In this document: one piece after another, positions 1 through 5,504 of the stretch
Layout of the letters: every line of letters begins with the position of its first letter
Numbering within the stretch: position 1 is the first letter of the stretch
Source of the DNA: Saprospiraceae bacterium
GTDB taxonomy: Bacteria > Bacteroidota > Bacteroidia > Chitinophagales > Saprospiraceae
DNA: 5,627 nt
Assembly (NCBI GenBank): GCA_020630455.1
Contig: JAHDBK010000276.1
Coordinates: forward strand, 1-5,627
Reading direction: 5' to 3'
Program-made: the position numbers and the translations under genes
The notes under the pieces: generated by a model
What the model was told of the DNA's origin: nothing
The model's database searches: none
What the model saw: only the letters and a program-made list of their open reading frames with translations

Positions 1-64
1 TGTATTCACAGCAACAGCCGCCATGCGGCGACTCATGCGTGAATACGAGTCGTTCCACACCATT
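1..64 (+). repeat. Partial attC-like recombination site (site 1), right part
   Basis: This is the right part of the site that precedes unit 1; its left outer box lies before the window. GTATTCAC (2-9) and GTGAATAC (39-46) form a perfect 8-bp inverted repeat. A small hairpin sits in the loop (CGCC 19-22, GGCG 27-30). A 5-base spacer (47-51) leads to the right outer box GTTCCACACC (52-61), followed by ATT (62-64). The reverse complement of this box recurs exactly at 2315-2324, at the far end of the same unit, and that is the main support. By analogy with integron attC sites the crossover would fall after G52. Fold and box order are visible; recombination activity is inferred. Confidence 0.72.
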
Positions 65-97
65 AAAAGAAAACCAAAAAAAAGTATAAAGGAAGAA

Positions 98-127
98 ATG
101 AATAATTACCTTTGTAAGAAAAAGTAA
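98..127 (+). CDS. Possible 9-codon leader ORF upstream of the restriction gene
   Basis: ATG at 98 opens a nine-codon frame (MNNYLCKKK) ending in TAA at 125-127. That is four bases before the ATG of the restriction endonuclease gene and in the same frame as it. A purine-rich AAAGGAAG (88-95) lies just upstream, the best ribosome-binding-site candidate in this leader. The TAATGAATG cluster (125-133) could allow ribosomes ending the small frame to restart at 131. Short leader ORFs are known to help expression of first cassettes in class 1 integrons; a similar role here is only inference. It could equally be chance in AT-rich DNA. Confidence 0.25.
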   Translation: MNNYLCKKK

Positions 128-130
128 TGA

Positions 131-988
131 ATGAAAAAATTTAGTGATTATAAAGAGGATGGAGCGAATTGGATAACTCTTGCAACTGGAGAATATTATC
201 CAGATATTTTGGTTGATGCTTGTAATCTTTATCGACCTGTTCTTGAATTATTTGGACAATTCTTGAAAAAATCTGAAAGTTCAGAAAGACTGTTTCTGTA
301 CACTACTGAATTAAGACAACCTTGGATGAGAATTCAATTGGCAAGGGTTTTCAGAAAATATGTTAGTCCTAGCACACCTGTAGAAATGCTTAAAAAGAAA
401 ACTAAGGCAAAATGGATTTGTGAAGAATTTGGCAAACAATTTAGACCAATTGTAGAAGTTCAAAAAGCTTTTTTTTCTAGACCAATGCCAGATGAAGTAT
501 TATGTGCTTTGCTTTGGGAATACAAAAGTAGAGGGCAAAAGGGATATGATTTGACGGAAAGAATGTTTGAATTATTAAGGAGTAAATTCCCAGATTTACA
601 TATATCGGGACCTGAAAGGGCAGGCAGAGATATTCGACTAGGAGAAGTATTCGAAAATTATCCCAAACCTGATAGACCTGCAGACTTTATGATAAAAGAA
701 GGTGAAAATATTCTTGCTATCGGTTTTGCTAGATACGACGGAGATAGAGGAGGCGCTCAAGAAGACGATAGAATAGGTGGAAATAGAAATGCAGCAAATG
801 AACTTCTAGCTTATGCAAATGGAAAAGAATTGAGGACAAAAGTAATATTTGTAAATGATGGTCCTGGACTTTTATTAGGAGCTATGTGGAAAGACTATAG
901 CTATTTAGAAGATAGTTCAGATGATATTATTGTTGTTACTCTGCGAATGATTTCAGAAAGGATAACAATGGAATGGTTAAAATCTTAA
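131..988 (+). CDS. Putative type II restriction endonuclease
   Basis: This 285-residue protein is called a restriction endonuclease mainly because its stop lies three bases before a DNA methyltransferase start inside the same cassette. The enzyme would cut unmethylated foreign DNA in the cytoplasm at the site protected by that methyltransferase. The likely active region is residues 165-220: GRDIRLGE (165-172), then PADFMI with D185, then a charged Gly-rich stretch, GFARYDGDRGGAQEDDR, around residues 198-214 with E211, D212 and D213. This spacing of acidic residues suits a variant PD-(D/E)XK nuclease, but I cannot assign the catalytic set or a named subfamily. The N-terminal half (1-160) is mixed helical and Lys/Arg-rich and may bind DNA. 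No signal peptide or membrane segment is seen. ATG 131 is chosen because upstream reading in this frame meets TAA at 125. Cleavage site unknown. Confidence 0.75.
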   Translation: MKKFSDYKEDGANWITLATGEYYPDILVDACNLYRPVLELFGQFLKKSESSERLFLYTTELRQPWMRIQLARVFRKYVSPSTPVEMLKKKTKAKWICEEFGKQFRPIVEVQKAFFSRPMPDEVLCALLWEYKSRGQKGYDLTERMFELLRSKFPDLHISGPERAGRDIRLGEVFENYPKPDRPADFMIKEGENILAIGFARYDGDRGGAQEDDRIGGNRNAANELLAYANGKELRTKVIFVNDGPGLLLGAMWKDYSYLEDSSDDIIVVTLRMISERITMEWLKS

Positions 989-991
989 AAT

Positions 992-2344
992 ATGGCTACT
1001 GGAATAACTAAAAATAAATGGGAAAACAAAACATCTATTATTTCAGATGAGATTTTTGAAATGAGTTTTGATTATGAAATTTCATATAAGGGTAAATCCG
1101 ATAAAAAAAAATTAATTGTAGATAATCCCAAAGAAGAATATAATAAAGTTACTGAAAGAAAATCTGACAATAAGCTTTTTTATGGTGACAACTTGGATGT
1201 TTTAAAACATTTAATCCATAATACAAATTTGAAAGGTAAAATAAAATTGGTATATATTGACCCTCCTTATGGTACAAATAGTGTATTCTACTCAAGAAAT
1301 CAAAAAAGTTCTTATAAAGATGATTTAGTTGGAAGTCACTACTTAGAATTTCTTAGAAAAAGGTTGATTTTATTGAAAGAATTATTATCTGACGAAGGTT
1401 CAATATATGTCCATTTAGATAATAATATGATTTTTGAGAGCAAATTAATATTAGATGAAGTTTTCGGGATTAAAAATTTCAGAGGATTTATCACTCGAAA
1501 AAAATGTAGCAATAAGAATTATACTAAGAATACATATGGCAATATTTCTGATTACATAGTTTTTTATTCAAAATCTGATAAATATACTTGGCATCGAGCA
1601 ACTTATCCTTGGTCAGAAGAAAAAATGAAAAAAGAATATCCTTGCATTGATGAAAAAACAGGAAGAAGATATAAGAAAGTTCCTGTTCATGCGCCTGGAA
1701 TCAGGAATGGAGAAACAGGAAAACCTTGGCGTGGAAAGATGCCACCAAAAGGAAAACATTGGCAGTATACACCAAAGAAGTTAGATGAATTTGATGCGAA
1801 TGGAGATATTTATTGGTCAGCAACAGGCAATCCAAGAAGAAAAGTCTATTTCAATAAAGATAAAGGAGTACCAATTCAAGATATATGGTTGGACGTTCAA
1901 GACTCTGTAAATCAAAATATTAAAATTACAGGTTATCCAACAGAAAAAAACCCTTTCTTAATAGAACGGATAATCAATGCTTCGTCTAATGAAGGAGATT
2001 TTGTTTTGGACTGCTTTTCAGGTTCAGGAACGACTTTAGATGTAGCAAACCAATTAAACAGAAAATGGATTGGGGTTGATAATAGTTCTGAAGCAATAGA
2101 AAATATATTAAAGAGATTTTTTTCAGGTTTAGAAGAAATGGGAGATTTCGTAAATGGAAAGGATAAAAAAAATGATGACAAGAAAGACCAGATGACACTT
2201 TTTGAACCTCAAAATAAATATAATACAAAAGCTTCGAAAAGTGAAGATTTTGTTTTCTACTCAGATAAAAGATTTTTAGCAGAAGCAATTAAAGCATACA
2301 AAAAATATAAAAACGGTGTGGAACAATGTTCAAAACGGCAATAG
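992..2344 (+). CDS. Site-specific DNA adenine-N6 methyltransferase, beta class
   Basis: This 450-residue enzyme should transfer a methyl group from S-adenosylmethionine to adenine N6 in the target site of the partner nuclease. The motif order gives the class: catalytic motif IV DPPYG at 90-94, a target-recognition region at about 163-300, motif X as YPTEKNPFLIERII (315-328), then the AdoMet-binding motif I LDCFSGSGTT (339-348) and an acidic residue in GVD (361-363). Motif IV before motif I is typical of beta-class enzymes, including type III Mod and many type II methyltransferases. No long type III-style Res gene is nearby, so type II is preferred. It starts three bases after the nuclease stop with no Shine-Dalgarno sequence, suggesting coupled translation. 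The last ten residues (441-450) and the stop are encoded inside recombination site A. The acidic/Lys-rich tail (390-450) is poorly conserved-looking. Confidence 0.92.
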   Translation: MATGITKNKWENKTSIISDEIFEMSFDYEISYKGKSDKKKLIVDNPKEEYNKVTERKSDNKLFYGDNLDVLKHLIHNTNLKGKIKLVYIDPPYGTNSVFYSRNQKSSYKDDLVGSHYLEFLRKRLILLKELLSDEGSIYVHLDNNMIFESKLILDEVFGIKNFRGFITRKKCSNKNYTKNTYGNISDYIVFYSKSDKYTWHRATYPWSEEKMKKEYPCIDEKTGRRYKKVPVHAPGIRNGETGKPWRGKMPPKGKHWQYTPKKLDEFDANGDIYWSATGNPRRKVYFNKDKGVPIQDIWLDVQDSVNQNIKITGYPTEKNPFLIERIINASSNEGDFVLDCFSGSGTTLDVANQLNRKWIGVDNSSEAIENILKRFFSGLEEMGDFVNGKDKKNDDKKDQMTLFEPQNKYNTKASKSEDFVFYSDKRFLAEAIKAYKKYKNGVEQCSKRQ

Positions 2345-2385
2345 CCTAAACGGCTACTGCGTTTGCACTCCCGTTCTCGGCAAGC
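2312..2385 (+). repeat. attC-like recombination site A (unit 1 / unit 2 junction)
   Basis: The left outer box GGTGTGGAAC (2315-2324) complements the start of unit 1. The right outer box GTTCTCGGCA (2373-2382) complements the end of unit 2. Between them, AAACGGCAATAGCC (2333-2346) and GGCTACTGCGTTT (2352-2364) pair with one bulged G and one mismatch around a 5-base loop. Further weak pairing continues toward the boxes (GTTC 2328-2331 with GCAC 2365-2368). Spacers are AAT on the left and TCCC on the right. The left arm overlaps the methyltransferase 3' end, whose stop TAG is 2342-2344. It looks like a short integron attC, but the outer boxes do not fit RYYYAAC/GTTRRRY. Confidence 0.82.
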
Positions 2386-3231
2386 AATGAGAAAAACAAA
2401 ACAATGAAATTTTTGAATATTTTTATTTTCTTAGTTTTTATTGGATGCTCCTCAATGGAAGAAACATTATATGATGCTTCAAATCTAAAATATTTAGAAG
2501 CTGGCAAATGTTATTATTCTTTATCAGTATTTAGTGGCTCTGAAAAAAATACCTGCTTTGAGAGTAATGGTTTTGTATTAGAATTAGTTGATCCAAAATT
2601 TGTAGAAAAAAATATTAAATACACTAAAGAGGAATTAGAATTATTGAAAAAAGATAGTAACTACTATCAAATTCCTGTAAAAGAATCTCACACCAAGTTT
2701 ATTTTTAGAGAGCCGTATCTTGAAAAAGTAGAAAACAATGAGAATGGTAAGGGATATCTTTTTTGTAAAGTTGAAATACCAGAAGAAAAGATAATAATTA
2801 GCATTGAAGAAATGGAAAAACGGAAAAACACTATTTCTTTAAAGAAAGTCAATACACATCCTAAAATCATAAAAAAGTATAAAAAAAAGAAACCCAAAAA
2901 GATTAAACCTAATCAATGTTATCAAGAATCTGGTTGCTATCAAACCCTAAAAGAGTACTCAAGTATTAGAAGTAAATCAAGGTTTGGAGTAAGAGACTTG
3001 CAAAAAAAATTGAATGATTTAGGCTACGAATTAACTGAGAATAATATAATGAATGAAAACACTAAAAAAGCATTGATAGATTTTCAAAAGAAAAATAATT
3101 TGAATACAGGAAATTTAGACAGCGAAACTTTAAAGGCTTTAGGTTTTGAATATGAATAAAAAAAGCCTGCCGAGAACAAAGTGTACCAGGCAATACTTCG
3201 CTAACGCTCGTACATGCTGGTACACAAACCG
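2374..3231 (+). mobile_element. Integron-type gene cassette 2 (lipoprotein)
   Basis: This 858-bp unit is bounded by GTTCTCGGCA (2373-2382) and TGCCGAGAAC (3168-3177), an exact 10-base complement. The fixed mismatch follows (A2383 against C3167), then complementary GC (2384-2385 with 3165-3166). It carries one plus-strand gene that fills almost all of it: 21 bases separate the box from the ATG, and only 5 bases separate the stop from the extended terminal repeat. A single gene, common orientation, almost no leader and a hairpin site at the 3' end are the classical cassette layout. The outer boxes nearly match those of cassette 4 (one base different in ten). Confidence 0.75.
2404..3159 (+). CDS. 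Lipoprotein with C-terminal peptidoglycan-binding domain
   Basis: The 251-residue product begins with Lys2, a hydrophobic core and the lipobox FIGC, so cleavage and lipidation at Cys15 are expected; Ser at +2 gives no clear retention signal. The segment after it (16-155) is unlike any family I recognise and contains C36, C51 and C121. A Lys-rich linker follows (about 155-170), then C172 and C178. Residues about 193-249 look like a PG_binding_1 domain: VRDLQKKLNDLGY, then NTKKALIDFQKKNNL, then DSETLKALGF, the usual three-helix repeat. The protein should be membrane-anchored on the periplasmic or outer face and touch the cell wall; its job is unknown. No Shine-Dalgarno sequence is visible; the start sits in an A-rich leader. 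An eight-A run at 2881-2888 in the linker is a possible slippage site. Confidence 0.82.
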   Translation: MKFLNIFIFLVFIGCSSMEETLYDASNLKYLEAGKCYYSLSVFSGSEKNTCFESNGFVLELVDPKFVEKNIKYTKEELELLKKDSNYYQIPVKESHTKFIFREPYLEKVENNENGKGYLFCKVEIPEEKIIISIEEMEKRKNTISLKKVNTHPKIIKKYKKKKPKKIKPNQCYQESGCYQTLKEYSSIRSKSRFGVRDLQKKLNDLGYELTENNIMNENTKKALIDFQKKNNLNTGNLDSETLKALGFEYE

Positions 3232-3243
3232 TTCGGTGACATT
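3165..3243 (+). repeat. attC-like recombination site B (unit 2 / unit 3 junction)
   Basis: The left outer box TGCCGAGAAC (3168-3177) complements the start of unit 2; the right outer box GTTCGGTGAC (3231-3240) complements the end of unit 3. The inner stem is a perfect 9-bp inverted repeat, GTGTACCAG (3181-3189) with CTGGTACAC (3217-3225), around a 27-base loop. Spacers are AAA on the left and AAACC on the right, which matches the short-left, longer-right pattern of the other sites. It follows the lipoprotein stop directly. With no T-tract after the stem it is a poor rho-independent terminator, so a recombination site is preferred. Confidence 0.82.
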
Positions 3244-3401
3244 AACCAATTGGGAAAACAGAATTTCCTAAAGGAGATATCAGTTAAAACTGAAAAATTA
3301 ATTCTTTCAAGAATAGTGATTTTTTCTATTTTTAGATAATTGAAAATTAATTACGGTTTTGAGAATTAGTTATAATAAATCATAGATAAACAAAAATAAA
3401 T
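3241..3401 (+). other. Non-coding leader of cassette 3
   Basis: No reading frame of note is present in these 161 bases. Visible structure: GGAAA/TTTCC (3253-3257 and 3264-3268), a Shine-Dalgarno-like AAAGGAG (3270-3276) with no start codon at a useful distance, and a tight palindrome TCAGTTAAAACTGA (3280-3293; six-base arms, two-base centre) that could be an operator. TATAAT at 3371-3376, about 25 bases before the ATG, resembles a -10 element but lacks a good -35 partner. The region may drive or control the DUF2971-like gene; nothing here proves it. Confidence 0.35.
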
Positions 3402-4160
3402 ATGGCGTATAATCAAAATAGAATAGAATATCCATCTGACCCAGATATTCCAATATGGAGATATTTTACTTTTCCAAAATTTATGGATTTATTGACTTCT
3501 AGGGCTTTGTTTTTTTGCAGAGCTGATAAATTTGAAGACAAATTCGAAGGATATGTAAATAACTGGATAAAAGAATCTTTGAAAAATGAATTTAAAGAGT
3601 TTGAGAATGAAGAAGAAATGAAAGGAGATTTATTAGGTTTATTATCTCAACTGGGGGAATTTACTTTAATTAGTTGTTGGAATATGAACTATACAGATAC
3701 ATTGGGAATGTGGAAATCATATTGTGATGATAAAGAGGGTATAGCGATTAAAACTAATATTGAAAAGTTGAAAAACTCAATCGTTGGAGATAAAAATGAT
3801 ATATTTGAGATTCGACCTGTTAAATATTTTGATATAGAAAATGCTAAAGATATATCTATCAATGCAATTGATTTATTTACAAGGAAAAGACTACATTTCG
3901 AATATGAAAAAGAGTTAAGAATAATCCTACCTTTTGCACACAAAAACAAAGATGAAAAAAAGGAATTAACAGAAAAAGGGAATATATTAGTCCCTTATGA
4001 ATATGGTAAAAAAGTATTTGTAAATCTAAATGAATTAATTAGTGAAGTATACATTGCTCCTAATGCAAATACATGGTTTGTAGAAATGATTGAAAAAATT
4101 ATGAAAGTAACCTTTGACAAGCCTGTAAAAAAATCTGAAATAAGTAAAAGTATAATTTAG
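3402..4160 (+). CDS. DUF2971-like protein
   Basis: This 252-residue cytoplasmic protein has no signal peptide or membrane segment. It shows the hallmarks I associate with DUF2971: WRYF (19-22), a helix, then LFFCRADKFEDKFEG (36-50), SCWN (91-94), a Trp in GMWKSY (102-107), GIAIKT (113-118), a basic/aromatic run KRLHFEYEKELRI (162-174) and VYIAPNA near 216-222. The length is usual for the family. No biochemical function is established to my knowledge; members are frequent in accessory and mobile DNA, and a defence or stress role is only a guess. The conserved Arg, Glu, Trp and His/Tyr positions suggest an enzyme or ligand-binding fold. The gene is alone in its cassette, with no Shine-Dalgarno sequence and an A/T-rich leader before the ATG. 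Confidence 0.8.
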   Translation: MAYNQNRIEYPSDPDIPIWRYFTFPKFMDLLTSRALFFCRADKFEDKFEGYVNNWIKESLKNEFKEFENEEEMKGDLLGLLSQLGEFTLISCWNMNYTDTLGMWKSYCDDKEGIAIKTNIEKLKNSIVGDKNDIFEIRPVKYFDIENAKDISINAIDLFTRKRLHFEYEKELRIILPFAHKNKDEKKELTEKGNILVPYEYGKKVFVNLNELISEVYIAPNANTWFVEMIEKIMKVTFDKPVKKSEISKSII

Positions 4161-4189
4161 TAAATTTGATTTTAAAAATATATTTGAAA

Positions 4190-4345
4190 AACGTCACCGA
4201 ACAATGTGCAAAATGTTTATTCAGGCATTCTGAGCTAATCGGTTTCACTTTTGGCTCCATTGGTGAGTAAGCCTAAATCGGGTTTTGGCTTGGTTTCCTC
4301 GGTTAAAATGCCTGAACAACACTTGCACTCCCGTTCTCAGCAATT
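4190..4345 (+). repeat. Long attC-like recombination site C (unit 3 / unit 4 junction)
   Basis: The left outer box GTCACCGAAC (4193-4202) complements the start of unit 3; the right outer box GTTCTCAGCA (4333-4342) complements the end of unit 4. The site is about twice the length of the others. Pairing is GTGCAA (4206-4211) with TTGCAC (4323-4328), a loosely paired middle, then TTCAGGCATT (4220-4229) with AATGCCTGAA (4307-4316), a perfect 10-bp stem. Spacers are AAT and TCCC, identical to site A. The 77-base terminal loop contains an imperfect tandem copy: both 4237-4274 and 4276-4313 start near AATCGG, share TTTTGGCT and end in GCCT. Long attC sites of this kind are known from chromosomal integrons. 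Confidence 0.8.
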
Positions 4346-5504
4346 AATTCTTAATTAATGATAAATATAATCTTTGATTCTAGTATCTTTTTTCAAGATA
4401 GAAAGTTTATTTCCTCAGGATTCAAGCAAATTAAAGTATTGGGTAAAAAAGGATTAATAAGTATTCATATCCCAAAATATGTTCAAGAAGAATGTATATC
4501 AAAAAACGAGATTGAGATAGCACAAGAACTAGATTCAATAGTTAACAACCTAAATAAAATACATTTAAAAGGTTTAGATGATGAGGAAATATTGATGGTA
4601 GATTCAATTGTGAGTGAATTAGCCGAATTAGAAAGCGCAATTCAAAAATCTGTTAAATCCAATTGGGAGAAATTTGTAAATGAATCCAATGCAAAGGTTC
4701 ATGGACTGAATGAAATATCTATTGAAAAAATCACAATTGACTATTTTAACGGTAATCCTCCTTTCAAAAATCGGAAAAGTCGAAAAGATTTTCCAGATGC
4801 TTTTATATTTCAATCTATTCGAGCAATAATTAGCACATACGAAAATTGTGTTTTTATAAGTAAGGATGTAGCATTCCGAGAAACGGTTAAGAGCACTTTC
4901 TCAATTGAATGTTTTGAAAGTTTGAGAAGTTTCATCGCTAGTGGTATGTATAAGCCAATTAAAGAAATTTATGAAAAAGAACTAAAATTAGAATCAGAAA
5001 AAGAATCGCTTGCTAATTTAAAACAGCTAATCTTAGAAGAAACTAATAAATATATCTTGAATCAATTCAATTATTTTCAAATAGAAGATGAGCTTCTACT
5101 GAGTGATGACAAAATTGGAACAATTCAAGGAGTTTCTGAGATAATTAGTAATGATTTTTCTGTTGCCGATGTAATATTTATTGAAGATATTGCCTATCTA
5201 AATTGTGATATGTTTGCTAAAGTATTAGTTGACTTTTATCTCAATAAGAATGAATATTTGATGCTTGATACTTCAAGGCAAAATGAAATTAGTATTTCTG
5301 ATTGGAATAAATATGTTTTCTGGGCTGAAGAAAAATTTGATGTAGAGTTAATACTTGAAGTTTCAATTAAGAGAAAGAATTTAAATGTTTCGGATTTTAT
5401 TATTGAACATATTGGAGTTAAAGAAGCGATTCTAATTTAAAACTGCTGAGAACACTGCACATGATTATACGCTCCCATTCGGTCGCGCACCTCATGTGCT
5501 TCCG
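4334..5504 (+). mobile_element. Integron-type gene cassette 4 (PIN-domain protein)
   Basis: This 1171-bp unit is bounded by GTTCTCAGCA (4333-4342) and TGCTGAGAAC (5444-5453), an exact complement. The fixed A4343/C5443 mismatch follows, then complementary TT/AA. The ATG lies 15 bases after the box, and the stop codon ends at 5440, immediately before the extended terminal repeat at 5441. Gene and terminal repeats are packed with no spare DNA, which argues that the cassette needs an outside promoter. Confidence 0.75.
4358..5440 (+). CDS. PIN-domain (DUF4935-type) putative ribonuclease
   Basis: The 360-residue protein carries an N-terminal PIN-like nuclease domain (about 1-190). The acidic residues expected to bind Mg2+ or Mn2+ are in place: D7 in IIFDSSIFF, E44 or E45 in IPKYVQEE, D144 and D147 in RKDFPDAFIF, and D170 in FISKDVAF. 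The insertion of about 90 mostly helical residues between E45 and the PPFKNRKSRKDF segment, with its basic patch before the third acid, recalls DUF4935-type PIN proteins, which are much longer than VapC toxins. Residues 195-360 include a Lys/Glu-rich helix (203-235) and a C-terminal region I do not recognise. Likely substrate is RNA, unproven. No antitoxin-like gene adjoins it, so it is not a simple VapBC pair. No signal peptide; the start at 4358 has no Shine-Dalgarno sequence. Confidence 0.78.
   Translation: MINIIFDSSIFFQDRKFISSGFKQIKVLGKKGLISIHIPKYVQEECISKNEIEIAQELDSIVNNLNKIHLKGLDDEEILMVDSIVSELAELESAIQKSVKSNWEKFVNESNAKVHGLNEISIEKITIDYFNGNPPFKNRKSRKDFPDAFIFQSIRAIISTYENCVFISKDVAFRETVKSTFSIECFESLRSFIASGMYKPIKEIYEKELKLESEKESLANLKQLILEETNKYILNQFNYFQIEDELLLSDDKIGTIQGVSEIISNDFSVADVIFIEDIAYLNCDMFAKVLVDFYLNKNEYLMLDTSRQNEISISDWNKYVFWAEEKFDVELILEVSIKRKNLNVSDFIIEHIGVKEAILI

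Larger units (their letters stand above)
53..2373 (+). mobile_element. Integron-type gene cassette 1 (restriction-modification)
   Basis: The unit runs from just after G52 to G2373, assuming the G/TT crossover known for integron cassettes. Its ends carry the matched boxes GTTCCACACC (52-61) and GGTGTGGAAC (2315-2324), an exact 10-base complement. Beyond that come a single A/C mismatch (62 against 2314) and two more complementary bases. At 2321 bp it is long for a cassette and carries two genes, a restriction enzyme and its methyltransferase, with one hairpin site at the 3' end. The 70-base leader has no clear promoter. Boundaries are inferred from the box pairing; movement is not shown by the sequence. 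Confidence 0.72.
3232..4333 (+). mobile_element. Integron-type gene cassette 3 (DUF2971-like)
   Basis: This 1102-bp unit is bounded by GTTCGGTGAC (3231-3240) and GTCACCGAAC (4193-4202), an exact complement. The A3241/C4192 mismatch follows, then complementary TT/AA (3242-3243 with 4190-4191). It differs from its neighbours in having a 161-base untranslated leader and a long 3' site, so almost a third of it is non-coding. The leader length would allow its own promoter, though none is convincing. Confidence 0.75.

Noticed and set aside
107..114. TACCTTTG as a Bacteroidota-type -7 element (TAnnTTTG)
   Set aside because: It fits the -7 consensus, but no TTTG-like -33 element is found at the expected distance, and the host phylum is itself uncertain.
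1933..2288. Two minus-strand frames opposite the methyltransferase
   Set aside because: They lie opposite the conserved motif X/motif I region of a clear plus-strand gene, have low-complexity Phe/Leu/Ser-rich products and no recognisable domain; they are shadows.
2881..2888. Eight-A run as a programmed frameshift or phase-variation site
   Set aside because: The frame is open across it and continues into an intact C-terminal domain; with one sequence there is no sign of length variation.
2688..2897. Minus-strand frame inside the lipoprotein gene, hydrophobic product
   Set aside because: The hydrophobicity is the complement of the Lys-rich plus-strand codons; no start signal or family likeness.
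3168..3240. Site B hairpin (and those of A and D) as rho-independent terminators
   Set aside because: The stems are not followed by T tracts, and the outer boxes obey the end-to-end cassette rule, which a terminator would not.
3270..3276. AAAGGAG as a ribosome-binding site for a small gene
   Set aside because: No ATG, GTG or TTG follows at usable spacing, and no short frame of interest starts there.
3371..3376. TATAAT as the promoter of the DUF2971-like gene
   Set aside because: No good -35 hexamer lies about 17 bases upstream and such hexamers are common in AT-rich DNA; kept only as a remark in the leader entry.
3689..3949. Minus-strand frame inside the DUF2971-like gene
   Set aside because: It is opposite conserved motifs of the real gene and has no recognisable content.
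4628..4813. Minus-strand frame inside the PIN gene
   Set aside because: Short, opposite the nuclease domain, with no signal or domain.
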